From an uncultured Nocardioides sp. (GTDB lineage: Bacteria > Actinomycetota > Actinomycetes > Propionibacteriales > Nocardioidaceae): DNA of 64,000 nt. Shown in pieces: positions 1 to 8,570 of this stretch. Numbering within the stretch: position 1 is the first letter of the stretch; the number at the start of each line of letters is the position of its first letter. Location of the stretch: positions 496,001 through 560,000 of the forward strand of contig NZ_CANKZF010000003.1 of assembly GCF_947488515.1 (NCBI RefSeq), written 5' to 3'. The position numbers and the translations under genes are program-made. The notes under the pieces were generated by a model that saw only the letters and a list, made by a program, of their open reading frames with translations, had not been told where the DNA came from and made no database searches.

Positions 1-1040
1 AGCTGGAACTCGCCGAGCGCCGGCAGGTGCTCGCCGGGTGCGCAGGCGCCGGTGAGCGCGTCGCAGGTCAGGAGCCAGCCGTCCATCGATCCCTCGTCGT
101 CCATGCCGTCGAAGGCGAGCGTCGCCACGGTGGTCGGGTCGAGCCACTGGTAGCCGACCGCCCACTCGTGGCCGTGGTCCAGCGTGACTCCCCGGCCCGT
201 CGTCGTGTCGACGACCTTGCCGACGTCCGCGTCGTCCAGCGACAGCAACCCGGCGTCGGGGGAGAGGTCGGCGAACTCCCGCGCTGACACGTGCAGGGTC
301 GTGCCCTCGCGTTCGAGGAGCGCCGTCCGCCCCGGGGCGGTGCGGACCAGGGTGCCGGACTCGGCGTCGAGGACCACGGCGCGCGGGTCCGTGTCGATGG
401 TGCGGTAGCTGCTCGGCGTCGACGGCTGCCAGGCGTACACCCCGGCCGAGTCGGCGAGGTAGACCTCGGCGCGGTCGATCGCCGTCACCCGAGGCCGCTC
501 ACCGGGGAGGGCCGGCCCCCGGACGGTGGCCCCGTCGGCCACGTCGTAGCGCTCGACCCGTCGGTCAGCCCCGACCCAGGCGACGAACGTGCCGTCGGAC
601 ACGAGCTCGGCGAGGTCGGTGTCAGGCGACATCGTCTCGCCGACGACCCGGTCGCGACCGTCCTGCCACAGGTGCACGCGGTGGCCGGGATCCGTGTAGA
701 CGACGTCGTCGCCGACCCACACCCAGGCCCGGACCTCGGCGGCGAGGTCGACGGACTCCCCGCCGGCCGTGTGCAGCGTCCGCCCGGTCGTCCAGGTCAG
801 GGGCTGGACACCAGCCGGGGGACTGCCCGCGACCGGCCCGTCGTCCCCGCCCCGGGTGCCCAGCAGCGCGGCTCCGGAGACCACCGCCACGACGGAGGCC
901 GCAGCCACGCCTCCGACGACGGCGGCGCGCCGGCGGCGTACGACTCGCTCGCCGTCGCGGGCGATGGCGGCCAGGTCGACCTCCGGCGCCTCGAGGTGGT
1001 CGGCACGGTCGCGCATCAGGTCGTTCAGCAGCCCGGTCAT
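1..1040 (-). CDS. membrane-anchored protein of unknown function paired with a SigE-family sigma factor (partial)
   Basis: The reading frame starts at ATG 1040 and leaves the window at base 1, so the C-terminus is missing. The start overlaps the sigma-factor stop by 3 bases (ATGA), which implies translational coupling. The protein has a short acidic N-terminus, an RRRR stop-transfer cluster near residues 35-38, one hydrophobic segment at about 40-60, and then an extracytoplasmic region rich in short W/D/V strands such as WVWVGDDVVYTD. That suggests a beta-propeller-like fold. Proteins of this layout commonly follow SigE-type sigma factors in Streptomyces and Nocardioides. An anti-sigma or sensory role is inferred from position only, and I see no zinc-binding HxxxCxxC motif. 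Confidence 0.75.
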   Translation of the reverse strand, partial: MTGLLNDLMRDRADHLEAPEVDLAAIARDGERVVRRRRAAVVGGVAAASVVAVVSGAALLGTRGGDDGPVAGSPPAGVQPLTWTTGRTLHTAGGESVDLAAEVRAWVWVGDDVVYTDPGHRVHLWQDGRDRVVGETMSPDTDLAELVSDGTFVAWVGADRRVERYDVADGATVRGPALPGERPRVTAIDRAEVYLADSAGVYAWQPSTPSSYRTIDTDPRAVVLDAESGTLVRTAPGRTALLEREGTTLHVSAREFADLSPDAGLLSLDDADVGKVVDTTTGRGVTLDHGHEWAVGYQWLDPTTVATLAFDGMDDEGSMDGWLLTCDALTGACAPGEHLPALGEFQ

Positions 1041-1573
1041 CGGGTCACCTCCAGCGGGTCGGCGGGGATGAGATCGGAGTCGGCGATCCGGTCGCCGAGG
1101 CGCGTGCGGAGGGTGCGGAGGCCGGTGGAGACCTGGCTCTTGACGGTGCCGACCGCGCACCCGAGGACCGCCGCGGTCTGGACCTCGGTGAGGTCCTCGT
1201 AGAAGCGGAGCACGATCGCAGCACGCTGCCGCGGCGGCAGGGCCTGCAGCGCCTGCCAGAGCAGGTCCCGCGTGGCCACGTCGTCGTCGTGACCGGCCCC
1301 GACCCGCTCGGGCACGGTGTCGACCGGACGCTCGCCCCAGCTGCGGCGGCGGTACCAGGTGATCGCCGTGGTCGTGATCGCCTTGCGCGTGTAGGCCTCG
1401 GCCTTGCTCGGGTCGCGAAGCCTCGGCCACGCGACGTACGTCTTGGTGAGCGCCTCCTGGAGCAGGTCCTGGGCGAGGCCACGGTCGCCGACCAGGAGGT
1501 ACGCCGTGCGGTGCAGCGAGGCCGATCGGGCGGCGACGAACTCGGCGAAGGCTGCCGGATCTCGTCGTGGCAT
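1037..1573 (-). CDS. SigE-family RNA polymerase sigma factor (ECF type)
   Basis: A protein of about 178 residues that directs RNA polymerase to a small regulon. Region 2 is visible as LHRTAYLLVGDRGLAQDLLQ followed by the EALTKTYVAWPRL helix. Region 4 ends in a helix-turn-helix with LPPRQRAAIVLRFYEDLTEVQ and GTVKSQVSTGL. Length and motifs fit the SigE family (about 170 aa). I prefer ATG 1573 (MPRRDPAAF) to the longer GTG at 1651, because family members begin just before the FxEFVAAR segment. The stop overlaps the start of the membrane-anchored downstream gene. It is divergent from the permease at 1706. Its target genes cannot be read from this window. Confidence 0.9.
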   Translation of the reverse strand: MPRRDPAAFAEFVAARSASLHRTAYLLVGDRGLAQDLLQEALTKTYVAWPRLRDPSKAEAYTRKAITTTAITWYRRRSWGERPVDTVPERVGAGHDDDVATRDLLWQALQALPPRQRAAIVLRFYEDLTEVQTAAVLGCAVGTVKSQVSTGLRTLRTRLGDRIADSDLIPADPLEVTR

Positions 1574-1693
1574 CGCTGGGTCCTGACTGCTCGGGGTGCT
1601 CACCCGTACCGACGATCCCAGCACCCCGGATGGTTGGGTCACCCGCGACACGCGACACGCGAGACCGGGAGGCGCGGGAGGGTCGGTCGGGTC

Positions 1694-1699
1694 TACCTT
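1694..1699 (+). promoter_or_regulatory. -10 box TACCTT of a leaderless promoter
   Basis: TACCTT ends 6 nt before ATG 1706, so the predicted transcript starts at or next to the start codon. No Shine-Dalgarno sequence is visible. The same layout recurs at many genes in this window. Confidence 0.5.
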
Positions 1700-1705
1700 G
1701 CAGGG

Positions 1706-3226
1706 ATGAGTCTCTTCCGGACCAAGTCAGTCGAGCAGTCGATCGCCGAGACCGAGGAGCCCGAGCACCGCCTCAAGAAGAACCTCGGTGCCCTCGACCT
1801 CACGATCTTCGGTGTCGGCGTCATCATCGGCGCCGGTATCTTCGTCTACACCGGCCTGGTCGCCGCGACCAACGCCGGACCGGCCATCTCGGTGTCGTTC
1901 CTCATCGCCGGACTGGCCTGCGCGCTCGCGGCCCTCTGCTACGCCGAGTTCGCCTCGACGGTGCCCGTCGCGGGGAGCGCCTACACGTTCTCGTACGCCA
2001 CCTTCGGCGAGCTGATCGCCTGGATCATCGGCTGGGACCTCGTGCTGGAGTTCACGGTCGGTGCCTCGGCGCTGGCCGTCGGCTTCTCCGGCTACCTCAC
2101 GGCCCTGCTGGACGGCACTCCGCTCGAGATCCCGGCGACGTTGACCTCGGCCAGCGACGGCGTCGTCAACCTCCCGGCGATCGTGATCACCTTGGTCTGC
2201 GCCTCGGTCCTGATCGGCGGCATCAAGCTCTCCAGCCGGGTCAACCAGATCGTGGTGGCCATCAAGCTGAGCGTCGTCGCCCTCGTCATCATCGTCGGTG
2301 TCGCGCACGTCAAGACGGCCAACTACACGCCCTTCATCCCGCCGAGCCAGCCCTCCTCCGGCGCGGACGCCTCGGCCTGGAAGACCCCGTTGATCACCTC
2401 GATCTTCGGCCTCGAGCCGGCGGTCTTCGGGATCGCCGGGGTGATCGCCGGTGCCGCCATCGTGTTCTTCGCGTTCATCGGGTTCGACGTCGTGGCCACC
2501 ACCGCCGAGGAGACCAAGAACCCGCAGCGCGACGTCCCGATCGGGGTGCTGGCCTCGCTCGCCATCGTGACCGTCCTGTACATCGCGGTGTCCCTGGTCA
2601 TCACCGGCATGCAGTCCTACCGCGACATCGACCCCGATGACGCGGCACCCCTCGCGACGGCGTTCGAGAACGTCGGGCTGCACTGGATATCGGACCTGAT
2701 CGCCATCGGCGCCACCATCGGGCTGACCGTCGTCGTGCTCATCCTGATGATGGGCCAGACGCGGGTCGCCTTCGCGATGGCCCGTGACGGTCTGCTGCCC
2801 GTCGGCCTGGCCAAGGTCCACCCGACGTTCGGTACGCCGTACCGCATCACCGCGGTGACCGCGATCATGGTCTCGGTGCTGTCCGGCTTCGTGCCGTTCG
2901 AGACGCTGGGCGACCTGGTCAGCATCGGCACGCTCTTCGCCTTCATGCTCGTCAGCGTGGGCGTGCTGGTCCTGCGCCGGACGCGGCCCGACCTGCACCG
3001 CGCGTTCCGGGTGCCGGGGATCTACGTCGTCGCCACCGCGTCGGTGCTGCTGTGCGGCTACCTGATGCTCAACCTGATCGCCGAGACCTGGTTCCGCTTC
3101 CTGGTCTGGATGGCCATCGGGCTCGTCGTCTACTTCGCCTACGGCCGCTCCCACAGCCGGCTCGGCCGGGGCGACTACGACAAGCACACGCGTCCTGCCG
3201 ACGCCGCTGCCGACCCCCACGCCTGA
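1706..3226 (+). CDS. APC-superfamily amino acid permease
   Basis: A 506-residue inner-membrane protein with about 12 hydrophobic segments. The first, LTIFGVGVIIGAGIFVYTGL, carries the GxGxIIGxGIFV signature of APC transporters at about residues 33-50. The cytoplasmic loop with TAEETKNPQRDVPIG is the conserved APC motif after TM6. Length and motifs best fit the cationic amino acid transporter (YfnA/CAT) group, so the substrate is probably an amino acid taken up by proton symport or exchange; specificity is not readable. ATG 1706 is chosen over upstream in-frame starts because the family begins MSLFRTKSxxQ and a -10 box lies 6 nt upstream. It is convergent with fadB. Confidence 0.92.
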   Translation: MSLFRTKSVEQSIAETEEPEHRLKKNLGALDLTIFGVGVIIGAGIFVYTGLVAATNAGPAISVSFLIAGLACALAALCYAEFASTVPVAGSAYTFSYATFGELIAWIIGWDLVLEFTVGASALAVGFSGYLTALLDGTPLEIPATLTSASDGVVNLPAIVITLVCASVLIGGIKLSSRVNQIVVAIKLSVVALVIIVGVAHVKTANYTPFIPPSQPSSGADASAWKTPLITSIFGLEPAVFGIAGVIAGAAIVFFAFIGFDVVATTAEETKNPQRDVPIGVLASLAIVTVLYIAVSLVITGMQSYRDIDPDDAAPLATAFENVGLHWISDLIAIGATIGLTVVVLILMMGQTRVAFAMARDGLLPVGLAKVHPTFGTPYRITAVTAIMVSVLSGFVPFETLGDLVSIGTLFAFMLVSVGVLVLRRTRPDLHRAFRVPGIYVVATASVLLCGYLMLNLIAETWFRFLVWMAIGLVVYFAYGRSHSRLGRGDYDKHTRPADAAADPHA

Positions 3227-3229
3227 GCC

Positions 3230-3330
3230 CGAGTCGGCCCGACCTGACGCTGAAACAGCGCCGAGTCGGCGCATCCTCCCGCAGGATGCGCCGACTCGAC
3301 GGGCTGGGGGCGTCAGGGCGCGCCGACTCG
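3230..3330. terminator. nested inverted repeats between convergent genes
   Basis: A perfect 16-bp stem (3262-3277 with 3283-3298, 5-nt loop) lies between the permease stop and the fadB stop. It is enclosed by a second copy of the stem core, CGAGTCGGC at 3230-3238 facing GCCGACTCG at 3322-3330. It probably works as a bidirectional terminator; no T-tract is present, as is usual in high-GC actinomycetes. Confidence 0.75.
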
Positions 3331-3335
3331 AGGGG

Positions 3336-5414
3336 TCAGTGGAAGCGCTTGCCGGTCGCCTTCTCCGAGATGCCCGCGACGTCGAGCATGAAGGTCAGCC
3401 CGCCGTTCCAGAACGAGAACCCGGCCCCGGTGATCATCGCCAGGTCGATGTCCTGCGGGGCGGCGACGACGCCCTCGTCGAGCATCAGGCGCGCCTCCTC
3501 GGCCAGGCCGGACAGCGTCCGCTCACGCACCTCCTCGGCGGTGAGGACGACCGGGTGCTCGGGCTTCTCGAGCAGCTCCTCGACCTCGGGGTCGAGCCGG
3601 CCGTCGGGGCCGTAGTAGGCCCCCTTCTTCGCCGCGACGATCCGCTCGAGGGCGGGGGAGACGTAGAAGCGGTCGGGGAACGCGCCCTTGAGCGTCTCGT
3701 TGTTGTGCAGCGCGATGGCCGGGCCGACGAGTGACAACAGCACGAAGGGCGGCATCGGCGCGATGCCGGCGAAGGCGCTGTCGGCCACGCCGACCGACGT
3801 GCCCTCGTCGACGATCCGGCCGACCTCGCTCATGAAGCGACCCAGCAGTCGGTTGACGATGAAGGACGGGCTGTCCTTGACGAGGATCGTCGTCTTCTTC
3901 AGCGCCTTGCCGGTGGCGAACGCCGTGGCCAGCGTGGCGTCGTCGGTGGCGTCGCCCTTGACGATCTCCAGCAGCGGCATCACCGCGACGGGGTTGAAGA
4001 AGTGGAAGCCCACGACCCGCTCTGGGTGCTCGAGGTCGGCGGCCATCTCGGTGATCGACAGCGAGGAGGTGTTGGTCGCCAGCACGCACTCGGCGCTCAC
4101 GACCTTCTCGACGTCGGCGAAGACCGTCTTCTTGACCGACATCTCCTCGAAGACTGCCTCGATCACGAAGTCGGCGTCGCCGAAGGCGACCTGCTTGTCG
4201 GTCTCGCCGGAGACCAGCGCCTTGTGGCGGTTGGCCTTGTCCTGGTTGATCCGGCCCTTGGTGAGCAGCTTGTCGATCTCGGCGTGGACGTAGGCAACGC
4301 CCTTGTCGGCGCGCTCCTGGTCGAGATCGGTCAGCACCACGGGCACCTCGAGGCGTCGTACGAAGAGCAGCGCGAGCTGGCTAGCCATCAGGCCGGCACC
4401 CACGATGCCCACCTTGGTCACCGGGCGGGCGAGCGACCTGTCGGGCGCGCCCGCCGGCCGCTTGGCCCGCTTCTGCACGAGGTCGAACGAGTAGAGCGAG
4501 GCCAGCAGCTCGGCGGTCTGCGACATCGCCTCGAGGGCGTCGTCCTCGGCCGCGAAGCCCGTGTCGCGGTCGGTGTCACGCGCTGCCGCGATCAGCTCGA
4601 CCGCCTTGGCCGCGGCGGGGGAGCCGCCGCCGGTCTTGGCCGCGACGATGCCGCGGGCGCGCTCGATCGCCGCGTCCCACCCCTCGCCGCGGTCGACCTC
4701 GGCGCGCTCGACGACGGTCTCGCCCCGGAGCACGGAGGCCGCCCAGAGCAGGGACTGCTCGAGGAAGTCGGCACCGTTGAAGACCGCGTCGGCCAGCCCG
4801 AAGTCGTACGCCGCCTGCCCGCCCAGCGTCCTGCCCTGGTTGAGCGGGTTCTCGACGATCAGCGTCACGGCCTTGTCGGCACCGACGAGGTTGGGCACCA
4901 GCCACGCGCCGCCCCAGCCGGGGACCAGGCCGAGCATGACCTCGGGCAGGCCCAGGGCCGGCGCGGAGTCCATCACGGTGCGGTAGGTGCAGTGCAGCGC
5001 CACCTCGAGGCCGCCGCCGAGGGCGAGGCCGTTGACGAGGCCGAACGACGGCTTGCCGCCGTCCTGCAGCTTGCGGAAGACCGCGTGCCCGAGCTCGGCG
5101 ACCGTCCGCACGGCGTCGGGGCCGCCGCCCTGGATCGCGTTGAGGTCGGCGCCGGCCGCCAGGATGAACGGCTTGCCCGTGACCGCGATCGCGTCGATCG
5201 TGTCGTCGGCCAGCGCCGCGTCGATCGCGGTGTTGAGCGCGAGCAGCGAGGCCGGTCCGAAGGTGTTGGGCTTGGTGTGGTCCTCGCCGTTGTCGAGGGT
5301 GATCAGGCCGATGGACGCGCCCGGCAGGGTCACGGTCCGCAGGTGGGCCTGCGTGACGCGCTCGGCGTCGGACACGATCGCCTGCGCGCGCTCGAAGATG
5401 CTGACGTCGTTCAC
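3336..5414 (-). CDS. fadB: fatty acid oxidation complex alpha subunit: enoyl-CoA hydratase / 3-hydroxyacyl-CoA dehydrogenase
   Basis: A two-domain beta-oxidation enzyme of 692 residues that hydrates trans-2-enoyl-CoA and then oxidises L-3-hydroxyacyl-CoA with NAD+. The crotonase domain (about 1-310) shows the oxyanion-hole segment FILAAGADLNAIQGG and both catalytic glutamates, in GGGLEVAL (E137) and GLPEVMLGLVPG (E158). The dehydrogenase domain begins at VTKVGIVGAGLMASQ (about 333-347, NAD-binding Rossmann fold) and has the catalytic histidine in GFHFFNPV. GTG 5414 is chosen as start because it overlaps the fadA stop as GTGA, giving a coupled fadA-fadB operon. Length matches mycobacterial FadB (about 720 aa). 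Confidence 0.93.
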   Translation of the reverse strand: MNDVSIFERAQAIVSDAERVTQAHLRTVTLPGASIGLITLDNGEDHTKPNTFGPASLLALNTAIDAALADDTIDAIAVTGKPFILAAGADLNAIQGGGPDAVRTVAELGHAVFRKLQDGGKPSFGLVNGLALGGGLEVALHCTYRTVMDSAPALGLPEVMLGLVPGWGGAWLVPNLVGADKAVTLIVENPLNQGRTLGGQAAYDFGLADAVFNGADFLEQSLLWAASVLRGETVVERAEVDRGEGWDAAIERARGIVAAKTGGGSPAAAKAVELIAAARDTDRDTGFAAEDDALEAMSQTAELLASLYSFDLVQKRAKRPAGAPDRSLARPVTKVGIVGAGLMASQLALLFVRRLEVPVVLTDLDQERADKGVAYVHAEIDKLLTKGRINQDKANRHKALVSGETDKQVAFGDADFVIEAVFEEMSVKKTVFADVEKVVSAECVLATNTSSLSITEMAADLEHPERVVGFHFFNPVAVMPLLEIVKGDATDDATLATAFATGKALKKTTILVKDSPSFIVNRLLGRFMSEVGRIVDEGTSVGVADSAFAGIAPMPPFVLLSLVGPAIALHNNETLKGAFPDRFYVSPALERIVAAKKGAYYGPDGRLDPEVEELLEKPEHPVVLTAEEVRERTLSGLAEEARLMLDEGVVAAPQDIDLAMITGAGFSFWNGGLTFMLDVAGISEKATGKRFH

Positions 5415-6625
5415 TTGGACACTCCATTCGCTGCTGTACCGGTCCAGTGGGGGTTCTCCCAGATCACCGTGCCGCCCATGCCGATGCCGATGCACATGGT
5501 GGTGAGGCCGTAGCGGACCTCGGGACGCTCCTCGAACTGGCGCGCCAGCTGGTTCATCAGGCGTACGCCGGACGAGGCCAGCGGGTGCCCCATCGCGATC
5601 GCGCCGCCGTAGGGGTTCACCCGCACGTCGTCGTCGGCGATGCCGTAGTGCTCGAGGAAGGCGAGCACCTGAACGGCGAACGCCTCGTTGACCTCGAAGG
5701 CCTCGATGTCGTCGATCGTCAGGCCGGCGAGGCGCAGCGCCTTCTCTGTCGCCGGGATCGGGCCGGCGCCCATCACCTCGGGCTCGACGCCGACGAAGGC
5801 GTAGGTGACCAGGCGCATCTTCACGGGGAGGCCGAGCTCGCGCGCGGTCTCCTCGTCGGCCAGCAGCGCGGCGGTGGCACCGTCGTTGATGCCCGCGGCG
5901 TTGCCGGCGGTGACGTTGCCGTGCGAGCGGAAGGGGGTCTTGAGGGTCGCGAGCGACTCCATCGTCGTCTCGGGGCGCATCGGCTCGTCGGTCGTGGCCA
6001 GCCCCCAGCCGGCGTCGGCCGAGCGGGTCGCGACCGGCACCAGGTCGGGCTGGATCTTCCCGGCGTCGTAGGCGGCCTTCGTCTTCTGCTGGCTGCGGAC
6101 GGCGTACTCGTCGACGCGCTGCTTGGTGATCGTGGGGTAGCGGTCGTGGAGGTTCTCCGCGGTCTTGCCCATGACGAGCGCGTCGGGGTTGACGATCCGC
6201 TCGGACAGGATGCGCGGGTTCGGGTCGACGCCCTCGCCCATCGGGTGGCGGCCCATGTGCTCGACGCCGCCGGCGATGGCCACGTCGTAGGCGCCGAACG
6301 CGATGCCGGAGGCGGTGTTGGTCACGGCCGTCATCGCGCCGGCGCACATGCGATCGATGGAGTAGCCGGGCACGCTCTGCGGGAGCCCGGCGAGCAGCGC
6401 GGCGGTGCGGCCGATGGTGAGGCCCTGGTCGCCGATCTGGGTGGTGGCGGCGATCGCCACCTCGTCCACCCGCTCGGGCGGCAGGGACGGATTGCGCCGG
6501 AGCAGCTCGCGGATGCTCTTGATGACGAGGTCGTCGGCGCGCGTCTCGGCATACTGGCCCTTGGCCTTGCCGAACGGGGTGCGTACGCCGTCGACGAAGA
6601 CGACCTCACGCTGTGGTCGGGACAC
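5411..6625 (-). CDS. fadA: acetyl-CoA C-acyltransferase (3-ketoacyl-CoA thiolase)
   Basis: A 404-residue thiolase that cleaves 3-ketoacyl-CoA to acetyl-CoA and a shortened acyl-CoA, the last step of beta-oxidation. The acylated cysteine is C94 in DRMCAGAMTA; the C-terminal catalytic His and Cys are in GGAIAMGHPLASSG and TTMCIGIGMGG. It is first gene of the fadA-fadB operon, with a 4-bp overlap to fadB, and together the two make the trifunctional beta-oxidation complex. GTG 6625 has a GGGAG Shine-Dalgarno just upstream. An inverted repeat at 6666-6681 overlaps a possible -10 box (TAACGT on the minus strand), which suggests repression by a fatty-acid-responsive regulator. Confidence 0.95.
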   Translation of the reverse strand: MSRPQREVVFVDGVRTPFGKAKGQYAETRADDLVIKSIRELLRRNPSLPPERVDEVAIAATTQIGDQGLTIGRTAALLAGLPQSVPGYSIDRMCAGAMTAVTNTASGIAFGAYDVAIAGGVEHMGRHPMGEGVDPNPRILSERIVNPDALVMGKTAENLHDRYPTITKQRVDEYAVRSQQKTKAAYDAGKIQPDLVPVATRSADAGWGLATTDEPMRPETTMESLATLKTPFRSHGNVTAGNAAGINDGATAALLADEETARELGLPVKMRLVTYAFVGVEPEVMGAGPIPATEKALRLAGLTIDDIEAFEVNEAFAVQVLAFLEHYGIADDDVRVNPYGGAIAMGHPLASSGVRLMNQLARQFEERPEVRYGLTTMCIGIGMGGTVIWENPHWTGTAANGVSK

Positions 6626-6665
6626 TGGCTACTCCCAGGCTGTGACGGGGACAGGGTGCGCTCAC

Positions 6666-6681
6666 GTTACCCCTGAGTAAC
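6666..6681. promoter_or_regulatory. putative operator GTTAC-N6-GTAAC upstream of fadA
   Basis: GTTACCCCTGAGTAAC is a 5+6+5 inverted repeat about 41 bp upstream of the fadA start, overlapping a plausible minus-strand -10 box. The GTAAC half-site recurs in the fabG4/fadA2 intergenic region. The regulator is unknown; a TetR-type repressor is a guess. Confidence 0.45.
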
Positions 6682-6732
6682 AATGCCTGCCCACCACGGC
6701 GGGTGTGTGTCGGGTCACGGACGGTGACTCAC

Positions 6733-6738
6733 TAGGCT
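6733..6738 (+). promoter_or_regulatory. -10 box TAGGCT of a leaderless promoter
   Basis: TAGGCT ends 6 nt before ATG 6745. There is no Shine-Dalgarno between it and the start codon, so the mRNA is probably leaderless. Confidence 0.6.
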
Positions 6739-6744
6739 CTAGGC

Positions 6745-7692
6745 ATGGCCGACCGACTCGTGCACATCGTCGACGACGCCGAGGTGCTCGCCGATGCCGG
6801 CGACCTCACCCTCGTCGTCGTCCTCACCGGCTTCCTCGACGCGGGCAAGTCCGCGGAGCTGGCTGCCCGGCACCTGTCCGACCTGGCGGAGGGCAAGGTG
6901 GTGGCCACCTTCGACGTCGACGCGCTGCACGACTACCGCGCCCGCCGGCCCCCGGTGACCTTCGTCCGCGACCACTACACCGACTACGAGGCGCCACGGC
7001 TGGTCGTCCGCGCGCTGCGCGACACCGGCGGCACGCCGTTCCTGCTGCTCGCCGGCCCCGAGCCCGACATCCGGTGGGAGGCCTTCGCCCGCGCCGTCCG
7101 CGAGGTCGTCGAGCGCTTCGACGTGAGCCGGGTCGTGAGCATGGGCGCCGTGCCTATGGCCGTGCCGCACACCCGGCCGATCGCCATCACGCCCCACGCC
7201 AACCGCCCCGACCTGGTCCCCGGCGAGAGCCCGTGGCAGGGCGAGCTGCGTGTCCCGGCGAGCGCGCAGGCGCTGCTGGAGATCCGGCTGGGGGAGTGGG
7301 GCATCGACGCCCTGGGCTTCGTCGCCCACATCCCGCACTACCTGGCGCAGATGGAGTACCCCCAGGCCGCGCTCGTGCTGCTCGAGCACCTCGAGATCGG
7401 CGGTCACCTCACCATCGACCTCGGGGAGCTCCGCGAGGCGGCCGAGATCACCGAGGCCGAGGTCGACCGCTACCTCTCGACCCACGACGATGTCGGCGAC
7501 GTCGTCCGGGGGCTCGAGCAGCAGTACGACTCCTTCCGCGAGGCCGAGGCCGCCGGCAGCTCGCTGCTGGCCAGCGACGGCACCCTGCCCACCGGCGAGG
7601 AGATCGGCCGCGACTTCGAGGCGTTCCTCGCCGACCTCGACGACCAGTCCAAGGACAACGGCGACGACGCCGGCGGCTGGGACGGCCGCTGA
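6745..7692 (+). CDS. PAC2-family protein (proteasome assembly chaperone-like)
   Basis: A 315-residue cytoplasmic protein of the PAC2 family. It has the typical segments LTGFLDAGKSAELAARHL, VATFDVDALHDYRARRPP, the central DIRWEAFARAVREVVERFDV and SMGAVPMAVPHTRP, then GFVAHIPHYLAQMEYPQAALVLLEHL. Eukaryotic PAC2 proteins chaperone proteasome assembly; the actinobacterial members have no settled function. A second PAC2 protein lies at 52616-53461. The gene is divergent from fadA, has a leaderless promoter and overlaps the following thioesterase gene by 1 bp (TGATG), so the two are probably cotranscribed. Confidence 0.88.
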   Translation: MADRLVHIVDDAEVLADAGDLTLVVVLTGFLDAGKSAELAARHLSDLAEGKVVATFDVDALHDYRARRPPVTFVRDHYTDYEAPRLVVRALRDTGGTPFLLLAGPEPDIRWEAFARAVREVVERFDVSRVVSMGAVPMAVPHTRPIAITPHANRPDLVPGESPWQGELRVPASAQALLEIRLGEWGIDALGFVAHIPHYLAQMEYPQAALVLLEHLEIGGHLTIDLGELREAAEITEAEVDRYLSTHDDVGDVVRGLEQQYDSFREAEAAGSSLLASDGTLPTGEEIGRDFEAFLADLDDQSKDNGDDAGGWDGR

Positions 7693-8558
7693 TGGCGGGC
7701 AGCGCCGGCGAGCTGGCGAGCCTGCTCGACCTCGAGCGCCTCGAGGTCGACCTCTACCGCGGTGCGCAGGCGCGCACCGAGCGCCAGCGGGTCTTCGGCG
7801 GACAGGTGGCTGCGCAGGCGGTCGTCGCCGCCACCCGCAGCGTCGAGAGCCAGTACGTGCTGCACTCGCTGCACTCCTACTTCCTGCGCCCCGGTGACAC
7901 GACCGTGCCGATCGTCTACGACGTCGAGCGGATCCGCGACGGGCGCTCGTTCGTGACCCGGCGGGTGTCGGCGCGCCAGCACGGCCGGCCGATCTACTAC
8001 ATGACCGCCAACTTCCAGATCCCCGAGCCCGGTCTCGAGCACCAGGACCGGATGCCGGAGGTGCCCGGCCCCGAGCAGGGGATGCCGCTGGTGGAGCTCG
8101 CGCGCTCGCGCGGCCCCGAGGCCGCCGAGCAATGGGAGCGGGAGTGGTCGGCGCTCGACATCCGGTACGTGGGGATCACCGGCCAGGGGCTCCCCGAGGA
8201 TCCCGATCAGCCGGCCCGGGCCCGGCTCTGGATCAAGGTCGACGGTGAGCTCGCCGCCGATCCGACGGTCCAGCAGGCGGCGTTCACCTACGCCAGCGAC
8301 CTCACGCTCCTGGGCGCCGCGCTGGTGCCGCACGGCATCCACATCGCCTCGCCGCGGCTCCAGCCCGCGTCGCTCGACCACACGATCTGGTTCCACCGGC
8401 CGTTCCGCGCCGACGAGTGGTGGCTCTACGACCAGTTCTCGCCGTTCGCCGGTGGCGCTCGCGGCCTGGCACTGGCCCGGGTGTTCTCGCAGTCGGGCGA
8501 GCTCGTCGCGACGGTGGCCCAGGAGGGCCTGATCCGGCTGCGCGACGACCGGTCCTAG
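7692..8558 (+). CDS. tesB: acyl-CoA thioesterase II (TesB family)
   Basis: A 288-residue double-hotdog thioesterase that hydrolyses acyl-CoA to free fatty acid and CoA. It has the N-terminal hotdog signature RVFGGQVAAQAVVAA, the YYMTANFQ strand, and the C-terminal catalytic segment TYASDLTLLGAAL (catalytic Asp) with a Gln in VAQEGLIR near the C-terminus. Length matches E. coli TesB (286 aa). ATG 7692 shares one base with the stop of the PAC2 gene. It sits among beta-oxidation genes and probably relieves acyl-CoA build-up or recycles CoA. Confidence 0.93.
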   Translation: MAGSAGELASLLDLERLEVDLYRGAQARTERQRVFGGQVAAQAVVAATRSVESQYVLHSLHSYFLRPGDTTVPIVYDVERIRDGRSFVTRRVSARQHGRPIYYMTANFQIPEPGLEHQDRMPEVPGPEQGMPLVELARSRGPEAAEQWEREWSALDIRYVGITGQGLPEDPDQPARARLWIKVDGELAADPTVQQAAFTYASDLTLLGAALVPHGIHIASPRLQPASLDHTIWFHRPFRADEWWLYDQFSPFAGGARGLALARVFSQSGELVATVAQEGLIRLRDDRS

Positions 8559-8570
8559 CCGGGCCCGGGT

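Noticed and set aside
1574..1651. N-terminal extension of the sigma factor from GTG 1651
   Set aside because: The added 26 residues are outside the family and no ribosome-binding site precedes the GTG.
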